This document shows, piece after piece, positions 44,156-51,983 of a stretch of 57,639 nt of DNA (within the stretch, counting starts at the first letter, position 1; each line of letters starts with the position of its first letter). Made by a program: the position numbers and the translations under genes. The DNA comes from JADGHX01 sp035760965 (GTDB lineage: Bacteria; Pseudomonadota; Gammaproteobacteria; Steroidobacterales; Steroidobacteraceae), in contig DASTRY010000102.1 of assembly GCA_035760965.1 (NCBI GenBank), positions 1 to 57,639 of the forward strand. Direction: 5' to 3'. The notes under the pieces are model-generated. The model did not search any database, was not told the origin of the DNA, and was given only the letters and a program-made list of their open reading frames with translations.

Positions 44156-46245
44156 CAGCGGACGACGAAGAGCGCATCGAGCACGGTCGCGCCATGCCCG
44201 CGTGCGTGGAGTCGCACGGGATTGAGGTCGGCCTCGGCGATCTCCGGGTGCTCCAAAAGAAGAGCACCGAGTGTCTCGACCGTCGTGACGGCGGCGTCGA
44301 GATCCGCCGGCGGCGCCCCGCGATAACCCGCGAACAGCTTCGCGCCTTTCAGCGAAAGCAATGCGCGCTCGATCTCCGCGCGCTCGACCCCAGCGGGAAT
44401 GAGCACCACATCCTGCAACACTTCGGTCAAGATGCCGCCGAGGCCGACCATCACGACCGGCCCCCAGCCCTGCTCGTGCCGCGCGCCGACGATGATCTCG
44501 ATGCCCGGCTCACTCATTCTCTCGAGCAGCATGCCGTCGAGGGCGATGCCGCGATGCTCGACGGACAGCCGCTCGTGCATCGTGGACCACGCGGAGCGCA
44601 ATGCAGCGCCATCGCGAATGTCGAGCGCCACCGCTCCGGCCTCGGACTTGTGCGGCAGAGCGCTCGATTGAGCCTTCAGCACGAGCGGATATCCGAGCGC
44701 ATCGGCCGCCGACAGCGCTTCGTCGAGCGAGGTGACGAGGCGACTCGCGGGCATCTTCAAGCCGCGCTGTGCGAGCAGTTGCTTCGCGCGATATTCGGGA
44801 ACGACACCGGGCGGCAGCGGCGCCGCACTCGTACGCGCCGCAGTCGCCTGCGCGGCAGGTGCGCGGGCGAGCTTCTTCAGCGCGGCCAACGCTCTGAATG
44901 CGCGCTCGGGCGAGCGGAAGAACGGCGTGCCCGTCGCGCGAATCTTCTCGACGTGCGTCATCGGAATCGGGCAATCCTCGCCGAGCATCGCAAAGACGAT
45001 CGCCTGCTCGCCGGAATACGCCGCGAGCGCATCGATGATCGGCGGCAGCTTGCGATCGGCCGAATCCGCGCTGGGCAGCGAGACGACCAACGCCACACTG
45101 CCGAAATTCGCATCTCGGGCGATCAGGTCCAGCACTCTGCGATACAGCGTCGGATCGAGCAGCGGCTGCGCCGTGAGATCGAGCGGATTGCTCGGCGGCG
45201 AGAACGGCGGCAGCTCTTTCGCGAGCGCTTCGTGCGTCGCCGCCGACAAACGCGGCAGCGCGAGCCCGATGGACTCGCAGAAGTCGAGCGCCATGCCCTT
45301 GAAGGCGCCGGACTCGCCGATGACCGCCGTCCCTCCCGGCGACGTCGGGTTGCGTAGGCGGATCAGCAGTTCCGGCACGTCGATCAGCAACTCCAGGCTG
45401 TCGACGAGACATACGCCGCGCGCAGCGACCTGCGCCGCCATGACTGCGTAGTCGCCGGAAAGCGCGCCGGTGTGCGTCTTCGCTGCCTCGCGACCCGCAG
45501 CGCTGCGTCCGAGGTGATGCAGCACGACGAACTTGCCCGCAGCGCGCGCCTTGCCGGCGAGCTCGAGGAACTTCGCAGGCCGGCGGACCTGCTCCATCAG
45601 CATCGCGATGACGCGCGTGTGCGGATCGGCGATGAGCGCTTCGAGGAAATCTTCGGCGGAGAGCGCGGCCTCGTTGCCGGTCGACACCGAATACGAGACA
45701 CCAATCCCCCGGGCCTGCAGAGCAACGCGCACCGCGGAGGCCATCGCCCCGCTTTGCGAGATCACCGCGACGCCGACGCGCTCGCCGAGCGCATCGTACG
45801 GCGCGTTGCCGAACATGAGCGGCACGCCATCGACGTAGTTGATGCTGCCGAGGCAATTCGGGCCTTGCACCGCCATCCCGGAGTCGCGAGCGATGGCGGC
45901 AAGCTGCTCCTGGGCGCGCTTGCCCTCCTCGCCGGCCTCGGCGAACCCGCCGGCGAGCACGATCAACCCGCCCATCTTTTTTTCGGCACAGGCGCGGACG
46001 GTATCCAGCACGTGAGCCTGCGGAATCGCGAGCACCGCGCAGTCGATGCCGTCGGGAAGCTCGGCAACGGAGCGGACGCACGGGCGCTCACCGATGCGGT
46101 CGTAGCGCGGATTCACGAGGTGCAGCGCGCCGCCGAAGCGAAAGCGCGCGAGATTCGCCAGCACCCCGGCGCCGAGCGACCCCGGCGTGGCGGACGCGCC
46201 GATGACCGCGACACTGCGCGGACGCAGAAGCCGGCTGATCGACAC
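44155..46245 (-). CDS. ferA: NDP-forming acyl-CoA synthetase, probable feruloyl-CoA synthetase
   Basis: 696 residues. Order of domains: CoA-binding Rossmann (VAVIGASATPGSLGAGVLANL), Succ-CoA-like flavodoxin part (GVAVISQSGAMASAVRV, AAKTHTGALSGDYAVM with the phospho-His), and an ATP-grasp domain from about 480 (LAQRGLKMPASRLVTSLDEAL, YPLVLKAQSSALPHKSEAGAVALDI, VGLGGILTEVLQDVVLIPAGV). It joins CoA to a carboxylic acid with release of NDP. Sphingobium SYK-6 FerA belongs to this class rather than to AMP-forming ligases, and here the gene follows a FerB homologue by 3 bp. So activation of ferulate or p-coumarate is likely, by context. Confidence 0.8.
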   Translation of the reverse strand: MSISRLLRPRSVAVIGASATPGSLGAGVLANLARFRFGGALHLVNPRYDRIGERPCVRSVAELPDGIDCAVLAIPQAHVLDTVRACAEKKMGGLIVLAGGFAEAGEEGKRAQEQLAAIARDSGMAVQGPNCLGSINYVDGVPLMFGNAPYDALGERVGVAVISQSGAMASAVRVALQARGIGVSYSVSTGNEAALSAEDFLEALIADPHTRVIAMLMEQVRRPAKFLELAGKARAAGKFVVLHHLGRSAAGREAAKTHTGALSGDYAVMAAQVAARGVCLVDSLELLIDVPELLIRLRNPTSPGGTAVIGESGAFKGMALDFCESIGLALPRLSAATHEALAKELPPFSPPSNPLDLTAQPLLDPTLYRRVLDLIARDANFGSVALVVSLPSADSADRKLPPIIDALAAYSGEQAIVFAMLGEDCPIPMTHVEKIRATGTPFFRSPERAFRALAALKKLARAPAAQATAARTSAAPLPPGVVPEYRAKQLLAQRGLKMPASRLVTSLDEALSAADALGYPLVLKAQSSALPHKSEAGAVALDIRDGAALRSAWSTMHERLSVEHRGIALDGMLLERMSEPGIEIIVGARHEQGWGPVVMVGLGGILTEVLQDVVLIPAGVERAEIERALLSLKGAKLFAGYRGAPPADLDAAVTTVETLGALLLEHPEIAEADLNPVRLHARGHGATVLDALFVVR

Positions 46246-46248
46246 CCA

Positions 46249-47106
46249 TTACTCCTGGCGCTTGTAACCCGACAGCCCGGGCCGGTAGCTCTTCTCGTCG
46301 AGGAATTGCGTTAGCCCCTGCGCGCGGCCGCGCTCGGGATCGAGGAACTGCGTCTCGGCGCTCTTGGCCATGAGGTACTCGTTCGACACGTCCCACGTCA
46401 TCTGCTGCACCATGCGCACGGCCATCTTGGTGCCGCGCAGGACAGTCGGGTTCTTGCCGCGCAGGGTCATGGCCAGCTCGCGAGTGCGTGTCTTCAGCTG
46501 GCTGAGCGGCACGGCCTCGTTGACGAGGCGCATCTCCGCGGCCTTGCGGCCGTTGAAGGTCTCGCCCGTCATGGCGTAGTACATGGCGTCCCGATGCGGC
46601 ATGGTGGCGGTGACCGCCTTCGTGACCTGGCCGCCCGGCAGAATGCCCCAGTTGATCTCGGACAGGCCGAACTGCGCCTCCTCGGCCGCGATCGCCAGAT
46701 CGCACGCGACCAGCGGCGTGAACGCGCCGCCGAAGCACCAGCCGTTCACCATCGCGATGGTGGGCTTGGGATACGACAGCAGCATCTTCCACTGCCACTG
46801 CCAGGCGGAGCGCTTGATGCGCATCTTCTGGTGATACGGCAGCGAATCGAGATCGCGGAAGAACTCTTTCAGATCCATGCCGGCGGAAAACGAATCGCCC
46901 GCTCCGGTCAGCACCACGACGCCGACCCGCTCGTCGATCTCGAGCGCATCGAGCACTCGCACCATCTCGTCGTTCAGCGCCGGGCTCATGGCGTTGCGCT
47001 TGGCCGGCCGGTTGAGCGTCACCCAGGCGATGCCCGCATCGATCTCCACCAGGACGTTGGCGAGAGGCGGATCGAAAGCGGACGCGTGCTCAAAGGTAGT
47101 CACCAT
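46249..47106 (-). CDS. ferB: Feruloyl-CoA (p-hydroxycinnamoyl-CoA) hydratase-lyase
   Basis: 285 residues from ATG at 47106 (GGAGAAG before it). Crotonase fold with the sub-family pattern of the bacterial hydroxycinnamoyl-CoA hydratase-lyases: LNRPAKRNAMSPALNDEM, LTGAGDSFSAGMDLKEFFRD, WQWQWKMLLSYPKPTIAMV, NGWCFGGAFTPLVACDLAIA, FGLSEINWG with Glu150, and a C-terminal FLDEKSYRPGLSGYKR. The enzyme converts feruloyl-CoA to vanillin and acetyl-CoA (or coumaroyl-CoA to 4-hydroxybenzaldehyde). One substitution is seen against the Pseudomonas enzymes: GILPGGQVTK where they have IPPGNLVSK. It is the first gene after the MarR-type operators. Confidence 0.9.
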   Translation of the reverse strand: MVTTFEHASAFDPPLANVLVEIDAGIAWVTLNRPAKRNAMSPALNDEMVRVLDALEIDERVGVVVLTGAGDSFSAGMDLKEFFRDLDSLPYHQKMRIKRSAWQWQWKMLLSYPKPTIAMVNGWCFGGAFTPLVACDLAIAAEEAQFGLSEINWGILPGGQVTKAVTATMPHRDAMYYAMTGETFNGRKAAEMRLVNEAVPLSQLKTRTRELAMTLRGKNPTVLRGTKMAVRMVQQMTWDVSNEYLMAKSAETQFLDPERGRAQGLTQFLDEKSYRPGLSGYKRQE

Positions 47107-47140
47107 GCTTCTCCAGTGGAGTGCGAACCCATGGAGCGCA

Positions 47141-47189
47141 ACGATAAGACAGTCAGCCTGGCTGATCAATTAAAAATCAGCCAGGCTGA
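47141..47189 (-). promoter_or_regulatory. ferBA promoter with two MarR-type operators
   Basis: Site 1, TCAGCCTGGCTGA (47153-47165), and site 2, TCAGCCAGGCTGA (47177-47189), are 13-bp perfect palindromes 24 bp apart. On the minus strand TTGATC (47169-47164) and TATCGT (47146-47141) are 17 bp apart. Site 1 lies between and over these boxes, so bound regulator would block polymerase. The leader to ferB is about 28 nt. Confidence 0.8.
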
Positions 47190-47205
47190 TAATGTGAGCC
47201 GCGTC

Positions 47206-47709
47206 TCAGGACGCGAGCTCCTCTTCCGCGGTGCCCGGCGGGCGCCGCATGCTGGCGAGGAGCTTCTGCATGAGCGCGCGGTAGGTTTCGAGCTCCCAGG
47301 GCTCGAAGCAGGCGAAGATCTCGTTCTCGACGGCCGTCGCCGCCTTGTCGCAGGCGCGCAGCACGCCGCGCCCCGCCTCGGTCATCGTCACCTCGAGCAC
47401 GCGCTTGCTGCCCTTGGCGAGATTGCGCTCGATGAGGCCGCTGCTCTCGAGCAGCGCGATCTGCTTGATCATCGTCTGCGGCTTCACGCCGAACATGCGC
47501 GAGAGACTGGCCGAGGAATACCGGCCGCCGTGCGACAGCGTCGTGAGGATGCGGAACTGCGTCGTCGTGACCCCGAGCGGCTGCAGCGCCGCCTCGAGGC
47601 GCAGAAAGGTTTTGTACTGGACCCGCTTCACCAAATAGAGCGTGCGGGGCACGGGCTTCGCGGGCGCCGCGGGCGCGCTCTTCGCGGTTTGGGCTTGTTT
47701 TTTCGCCAT
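47206..47709 (-). CDS. MarR-family regulator of hydroxycinnamate catabolism (FerC/CouR-like)
   Basis: 167 residues from ATG at 47709 with GGAGAGGAG upstream; a GTG at 47754 or ATG at 47733 would lengthen it. A basic, Ala/Pro-rich N-tail precedes the winged helix: FLRLEAALQPLGVTTTQFRILTTLSHGG, SSASLSRMFGVKPQTMIKQIALLESSGLIER, wing KGSKRVLEVTMTEAGRG. It lies directly upstream of ferBA, as ferC does in Sphingobium SYK-6, where a MarR repressor responds to hydroxycinnamoyl-CoA. It probably binds the palindromes before ferB and the related one before the TonB receptor. The ferC role is inferred from context. Confidence 0.88.
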   Translation of the reverse strand: MAKKQAQTAKSAPAAPAKPVPRTLYLVKRVQYKTFLRLEAALQPLGVTTTQFRILTTLSHGGRYSSASLSRMFGVKPQTMIKQIALLESSGLIERNLAKGSKRVLEVTMTEAGRGVLRACDKAATAVENEIFACFEPWELETYRALMQKLLASMRRPPGTAEEELAS

Positions 47710-48207
47710 GCCGGTTATCGCGCTCCTCTCCATAGGGCCTTTATTTTGGTACACAGGGCAGGGGCTCGCGGAGCGTGCGCGAGCGGTGCGTCAGGGCACG
47801 AGGTTGGGCCGGGGGCGAAGGATTCGAACCTTCGAATGGTCGGATGAACACCCGCCATACTTCCTTTAAGAACAGTAACTTGCTGACAAATCTCAAGCCG
47901 GCGGTACCCTCACGTACCCTAGATCCCCACCGCTGCGCTCGGACTGTTTGCGACTCACGTGAGACAGCCGTTCAACCGCTCGAGCTGGCCGGCGCGTTGG
48001 CGCTCACACCGCATCGAGAAGCTACCCATCGCAATCGAAGTGGGGATCGCCTCCGATCCTGCCGGAGCCCCAGCGCTGTCACTCGCGGAGGATCGATGAA
48101 TACCGTTTCAAATCGTACACGATCTCCGACTCGGGCGGGCAAGACCGAGCGTCGCGGATCCAAGCGCGCGACGATCTGGCGACGGCGACAATCTGCCGCC
48201 CCCAATG
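47710..48207. other. Gene-free junction between catabolic region and island
   Basis: About 500 bp. It holds the marR promoter area and a degenerate tRNA-like attachment sequence at 47805-47886. Beyond that, to 48207, only weak GC-driven frames are seen; part of it (47890-47960) resembles the sequence flanking the right-hand attachment copy. Confidence 0.5.
47805..47886 (-). other. Degenerate tRNA 3' half plus palindrome, left attachment-like site
   Basis: On the minus strand a T arm GAAGG-TTCGAAT-CCTTC, then GCCCCCGGCCCA, looks like a decayed tRNA-Gln-type 3' end. The preceding GGGTGTTCATCC occupies the anticodon arm. TCAGCAAGTTACTGT lies 56 bp before GGTTCGAATCC. The right copy at 57357-57438 has the same order with 57 bp. 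Confidence 0.55.
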
Positions 48208-48570
48208 CTACGAGCCCGACGGCGCGGTCTGTTGGGCCAACCGCTGCCTGAAAAGCTCTTTCAGGCTGCGGCTCGACTGATGCTTCAGGCACAGCACGAA
48301 CGGCTTGGTGTCGCGCCCGAGGCGCGCGCGCAGCGTGGTCCGCTCGCCGCAGATTTCGCAATTCGCGGGCTGCGCGCGGCGATCGAGCCACAGAGCCGAT
48401 TCCCGATCGAGCTGGTACTGCAGATAGTGCTCGAGGGCCGCTTCCGAAGACTCATGGCCGGTGCATTCGATCGCGCAGTAACCCACGCGACGTGCGCCAC
48501 GTCCTTCGATAACCATGGCGTACCACTTCCCGGAGTCCGCCCCCGTATCCGACTTGCGCGTCGTGAACAT
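48208..48570 (-). CDS. Hypothetical protein with zinc-ribbon-like C-terminus
   Basis: 120 residues behind a strong ribosome site (GAGGAGGG, 7 nt spacing). The N-terminal half has WYAMVIEGRGARRVGYCAIECTGHESSEAALEHYLQYQ, a compact alpha/beta pattern. The C-terminal half carries CEICGERTTLRARLGRDTKPFVLCLKHQ, a C-x2-C ... C-x2-H arrangement that could bind zinc. No known family was recognised. It is the first gene inside the proposed island and stands alone. Confidence 0.65.
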   Translation of the reverse strand: MFTTRKSDTGADSGKWYAMVIEGRGARRVGYCAIECTGHESSEAALEHYLQYQLDRESALWLDRRAQPANCEICGERTTLRARLGRDTKPFVLCLKHQSSRSLKELFRQRLAQQTAPSGS

Positions 48571-48829
48571 CTGTTACCCTCCTCGTCTGAAACAGCTCAT
48601 GCAGAGATGCACGGCCGGATTGCCGCGCACTGCGGCTCACGCGGACTCAGGCCTTGCGATGCTTCTGAGGTGGCGATCCTGGCCGGAAGGTGCGCACCCG
48701 ATCGGCGCCGGCCAGGAGGGTCAAGACGAAAGAATCACGAACCGGCCGAAACCATAGCACGGGGAAACCTCCAGCGTATGCATTTCGGCTGTTTGCTCGT
48801 GATGCTATCGGGTGCGGCCGACGAGTCGC

Positions 48830-48982
48830 TCAGCGCCGTGCGCCCGGCCGAGTTCGCGCGAGCTGCCTCTTGAGTGAGGTAATCTGCCCCTGCAGAGCCG
48901 TGTTCTCCGCATTCACATCGCTGAGGCGCTTGGCTAGATAGAGTGAAACGCCGATGAGGCACGCGATCACAACTATGGCCAT
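48830..48982 (-). CDS. Small single-pass membrane protein with coiled coil
   Basis: 50 residues from ATG at 48982. MAIVVIACLIGVSLYLAK is one transmembrane helix, followed by a short heptad-like stretch (RLSDVNAENTALQGQITSLKRQLA) and a basic tail. The layout resembles FtsB/LapA-type or phage-like small membrane proteins, without a specific match. It starts 4 bp after the stop of the zinc-binding gene, so the two are probably translated together. Its small size lowers certainty. Confidence 0.5.
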   Translation of the reverse strand: MAIVVIACLIGVSLYLAKRLSDVNAENTALQGQITSLKRQLARTRPGARR

Positions 48983-48986
48983 GAGG

Positions 48987-49217
48987 CTACCGCTGCGGAC
49001 GGCGACGGGGACTGGCGCGATGTTCGGAGAGGCTTTCCCGAAGCGGATCGGGGAGCTTCTCCGCATACGCCTGCAAACATTCACGCGAGCACAGCACGGC
49101 GGCGGGCCTCTGATCATCCAGCGCTCCGGCGTTTGGATGCCGCGAGACGCATAGGTGCAGTCTCGGCCGACGGCCGTCTTCATAGCCGATGTCGCGCTCG
49201 CAGATATCGCAAGTCAT
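48987..49217 (-). CDS. Hypothetical small protein with two CxxC-type pairs
   Basis: 76 residues from ATG at 49217 (MTCDICERDIGYEDGRRPRL); ATG at 49268 would add 17 residues. CDIC near the start and LCSRECLQAY further on give C-x2-C ... C-x3-C, a likely zinc-binding knuckle. HLCVSRHPNAGALDDQRPAAVLCSREC is the conserved-looking core. Function unknown. It precedes the small membrane protein gene by 4 bp. Confidence 0.55.
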   Translation of the reverse strand: MTCDICERDIGYEDGRRPRLHLCVSRHPNAGALDDQRPAAVLCSRECLQAYAEKLPDPLRESLSEHRASPRRRPQR

Positions 49218-49811
49218 CACGAGAACTTCGTGCGCGGGATGAAACGTACCCGTCTTACGAAAGCCCATGTGGCGCCTGATCCGTGAAATCGAACGATCTG
49301 CGCCGTTGCGCGCGGACCCGCAGGATCTCGCTCTCCACGCCGACGTGATCATGAGCCGCCCGATCCTCCGTGGTCACTTCAGAATACTCGCAAATGAAAA
49401 ATGACGCGGCGGGCAGAGCCCGCCTCCGAGTCGCGGAGATTTCTGAGGTGGCGGTCTTTGACGGGGCGACGCGGACGCGTCGCAGAGCCAAGGGCAGACA
49501 AGGCGGAAATTCACGAGACGCAGAACACTGTATCGGAAAACGCGCTCCGACGTGCAACTTTCGAGCGTTTCGCTTTGCTGCACCCCGGCTCGGGCTCCGA
49601 CAGCAAAAAACGCGCACATCGAGCCGGCGGTGTGACTTGCGGATGTCACCCCCTTCAGAGGTCATTGCGGCCGCACTGCATCCTATCGATCGCTTGGCGC
49701 GGGCGCGATACAACATCAGCGAATAGCCGAGCTGCGTGGAGCTGCGAGCGATTTCCGCATCGTTACGGCTGATTCAGACTAGACTGCAACACCTGGTCAA
49801 CGGAGCCGCTC
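49218..49811. other. Gene-free spacer in the island
   Basis: About 590 bp with no credible gene. Two hairpins are seen: GGCGGGC-AGA-GCCCGCC at 49408-49424 (on the minus strand followed by ATTTTTC six bases later, terminator-like) and GCGACGCG-GA-CGCGTCGC at 49466-49483. Their roles are unknown. Confidence 0.45.
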
Positions 49812-49952
49812 GTGCCCAAACCCAATTACCGATTTCAAAAGCAACAGCGCGAGCTCAAGAAGACCCGGCAGAAGGAAGACAAGCTGCGCAAGAAGCAAGA
49901 GCGCAGCGACACGGCCAAGATAGCAGCGACGCCGCAGGAGGAGCGCAAATGA
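49812..49952 (+). CDS. Small Lys/Arg/Gln-rich protein
   Basis: 46 residues with a GTG start: (M)PKPNYRFQKQQRELKKTR then QKEDKLRKKQERSD and TAKIAATPQEERK. The start PKPNYxFxKxQRELxKxxK recalls a widespread, unnamed family of tiny basic proteins in proteobacteria. Probably a single charged helix. Its stop codon overlaps the start of the next tiny gene (ATGA), which supports both being translated. Function unknown; binding to nucleic acid or ribosomes is a guess. Confidence 0.65.
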   Translation: MPKPNYRFQKQQRELKKTRQKEDKLRKKQERSDTAKIAATPQEERK

Positions 49953-50065
49953 GCAAGGGCCTGGATCAGAAGAGAAATACCAAGAAGAAAGCGGCCAAGA
50001 GCCTGCTGGAGAAGCGAGCCGCCAAAGCGGAGAAGCGCAATCAGAAGAAGTGGCCGAGGAGCTGA
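49949..50065 (+). CDS. Tiny Lys-rich protein overlapping the previous gene
   Basis: 38 residues: MSKGLDQKRNTKKKAAKSLL then EKRAAKAEKRNQKKWPRS. Composition is about 40% Lys/Arg. It begins in the ATGA overlap with the previous gene, the standard sign of translational coupling. Tiny KxxxKKxAxKxxxEKRxAKxxK proteins of this kind are found in many proteobacteria without known function. Too short for usual gene callers. Confidence 0.6.
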   Translation: MSKGLDQKRNTKKKAAKSLLEKRAAKAEKRNQKKWPRS

Positions 50066-50372
50066 GTCCGAGGCACTTGGGCTGCGCATCGCGACCTGGC
50101 ACGTGTCGCCGATCTGCAGTGATTCATGATTGCGCTCTGAATGACTCGAAAGGACGAGCGGTGACTGCGCGGACCCAATGAGGCGCTGCTCGCTGAACGT
50201 CATTCCTCCCGATGCAGTAGGCGCGTAACGCTACGCGGAGTCGGAAGCGAGCGCTCGGCGTATCGAGCGCGCGCGTGCCGTTTCAATAGCCGCTATGTGC
50301 GCTATGAGACAGATGCCCCACCGCGTCCTATACTCCGCAAGAGCCTGCGTCCGGCTCTCCCACCGCTGAACC
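50066..50372. other. Spacer before the Crp-type regulator
   Basis: 307 bp. No gene is credible. The promoter of the regulator must lie here but no clear sigma70 boxes were found. Confidence 0.4.
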
Positions 50373-51083
50373 ATGCCTTCACCGGAGCAGAACCACATTC
50401 TCGATGTGTTACCGCCGGCAGAGCGCGCAAGGCTGTTTCCGCATCTGAATCTGGTGACCCTGCCGCTGGGCACGGTTCTGTACGAGTCTGGCGATGCTCA
50501 GCGCTACATCTACTTTCCCGTCGATGCGATCGTCTCTCTTCTCTATGTGTTGAAAGACGGCTCGTCCGCGGAAATCGCGGTCATCGGCAACGACGGGGCG
50601 ATCGGTATCGCGCTGTTCATGGGCGGCGCCACGACCACGAACCGCGCGATCGTGCAGAGTGCGGGCAGCGCATATCGGCTTACCCGAAAGCGGCTCCAGC
50701 AGGAATTCGAACGTCACGGCGAGATGCTGCACGTGTTACTGCGCTACACGCAGGCCTTGATCACGCAGATGACACAGACCGCTGTCTGCAATCGGCATCA
50801 CTCCGTGGATCAGCAGCTGTGCCGCTGGTTGCTGCTGTCTTTGGATCGGCTCACCTCGAACAAGCTGACCATGACCCAGGAGTTGATCGCCAACATGCTG
50901 GGCGTGCGCCGCGAAGGAGTCACCGAGGCGGCCGGGAAGCTGCAGAAACTTGGAGTGATCGAATACCGGCGCGGCAAGATCACCGTCCTCGATCGACCCC
51001 GGCTCGAGACGCTGTGCTGCGAGTGCTACGAAGTGGTGAAGAAAGAGACCGATCGGCTCATGCCGGAGCGTCAGGCGTTCTGA
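50373..51083 (+). CDS. Crp/Fnr-family transcriptional regulator
   Basis: 236 residues. The N-terminal cNMP-binding-like beta roll is present (VTLPLGTVLYESGDAQRYIYFPVDAIVSLLY, GNDGAIGIALFMGG) but lacks the phosphate-binding Arg/Ser pattern of true CRP. There is no N-terminal Cys cluster as in FNR. The C-terminal winged helix is HHSVDQQLCRWLLLSLDRL, MTQELIANMLGVRREGVTEAAGKLQKLGVIEYRRGKITVLDR. This sub-type (Crp_2-like) is common beside stress genes. Signal unknown. It stands alone on the plus strand. Confidence 0.92.
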   Translation: MPSPEQNHILDVLPPAERARLFPHLNLVTLPLGTVLYESGDAQRYIYFPVDAIVSLLYVLKDGSSAEIAVIGNDGAIGIALFMGGATTTNRAIVQSAGSAYRLTRKRLQQEFERHGEMLHVLLRYTQALITQMTQTAVCNRHHSVDQQLCRWLLLSLDRLTSNKLTMTQELIANMLGVRREGVTEAAGKLQKLGVIEYRRGKITVLDRPRLETLCCECYEVVKKETDRLMPERQAF

Positions 51084-51345
51084 GACGACGGCGTTCCGCG
51101 ATTCCACCAATGCTCGTGCGTGGTCTGTGCGTGAGCGAACAGACTGGGATGGCACCGCATGCGCTTGCTCACGTGACGAAAATCCATCCGCGGGCGAAGA
51201 CGCACACGGCCCCATGCGCTGCGCGAGTGATCGTCGAATTCGCTGTCAATGCCGCGACGATGAGCGCAGACTGAAACTCCCGTCGCTCGCGCTCGAACGA
51301 TCCGCACGAAGAACGCTCCGCGCCTGTGGAGCCGAGGAGTGTCGG

Positions 51346-51830
51346 TTGACTACCCAGAGAAGATGGACTCGATGGCGCATTGCCGCTGCTCTCGCGCTCA
51401 CGTGCGGAACCGCCGTGTGCCAGAGCGACACGAACACCATACCGGAGAATGCCCGCTCGGCCTTTCACGGGTGGGAATGTAACCGCGGGTTCGCGCAGAA
51501 GGATGCCGCCTGCGTGCCGCTCGAAGTGCCAGCGAACGCATATCTGAACTCGCAGGGCAGCGGCTGGTACTGCAATCGAGGATATCGCAGGGACCGGCAA
51601 AGCTGCGTAGCAGTGACAGTCCCACCCAACGCGTACGCGGACGAGGCCGACTTTACCAACGGTTGGCAATGCAATCGTGGCTACCGCCGAGCCGGGAAGA
51701 CATGCGCCGCTGTGGTCGTCCCGGCGAATGCTTATCTAGCGGATTCGACCTATCAGGAAGCGATTGGCGTTGTGAGGAGGGTTTCCGCAAGCAAGATGCG
51801 GTATGCACGGCAGAACAAAGTAGTCACTAA
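51346..51830 (+). pseudogene. Secreted Cys-repeat protein with a frameshift in the last repeat
   Basis: TTG start at 51346 with GAGGAG upstream gives a signal peptide (RRWTRWRIAAALALTCGTAVC). Then come repeats of the form W-x-C-N-R-G-[FY]-x6-C-x2-[LV]-x-V-P-x-N-A-Y: GWECNRGFAQKDAACVPLEV, GWYCNRGYRRDRQSCVAVTV, GWQCNRGYRRAGKTCAAVVV. After ADSTYQEA the frame is lost. In the next frame a fourth repeat reads WRCEEGFRKQDAVCTAEQSS and stops at TAA 51828-51830. So one base was lost (or two gained) between about 51757 and 51765. Without the shift the protein would be about 160 residues. The unshifted frame runs on antisense into the GH130 gene, which is not credible. It could also be a sequencing error. 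Confidence 0.7.
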
Positions 51831-51983
51831 TCGAGCAGCAGGACGCAGGCGCCTCCGGCGATCAGAAGCAGCAGATTGTCGAGCACGCTCACCCACTCCT
51901 TCCGCCACGATAACGGCAGACCGGCGGCAACGGATGCTTGATCACGAATTGATACGTTGGCCGATTCCCAGCAGGATGGGCGG

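Noticed and set aside
49370..49726. Overlapping frames in both strands of the 49.2-49.8 kb spacer
   Set aside because: No ribosome sites, domain features or agreement between frames; composition is that of random GC-rich DNA.
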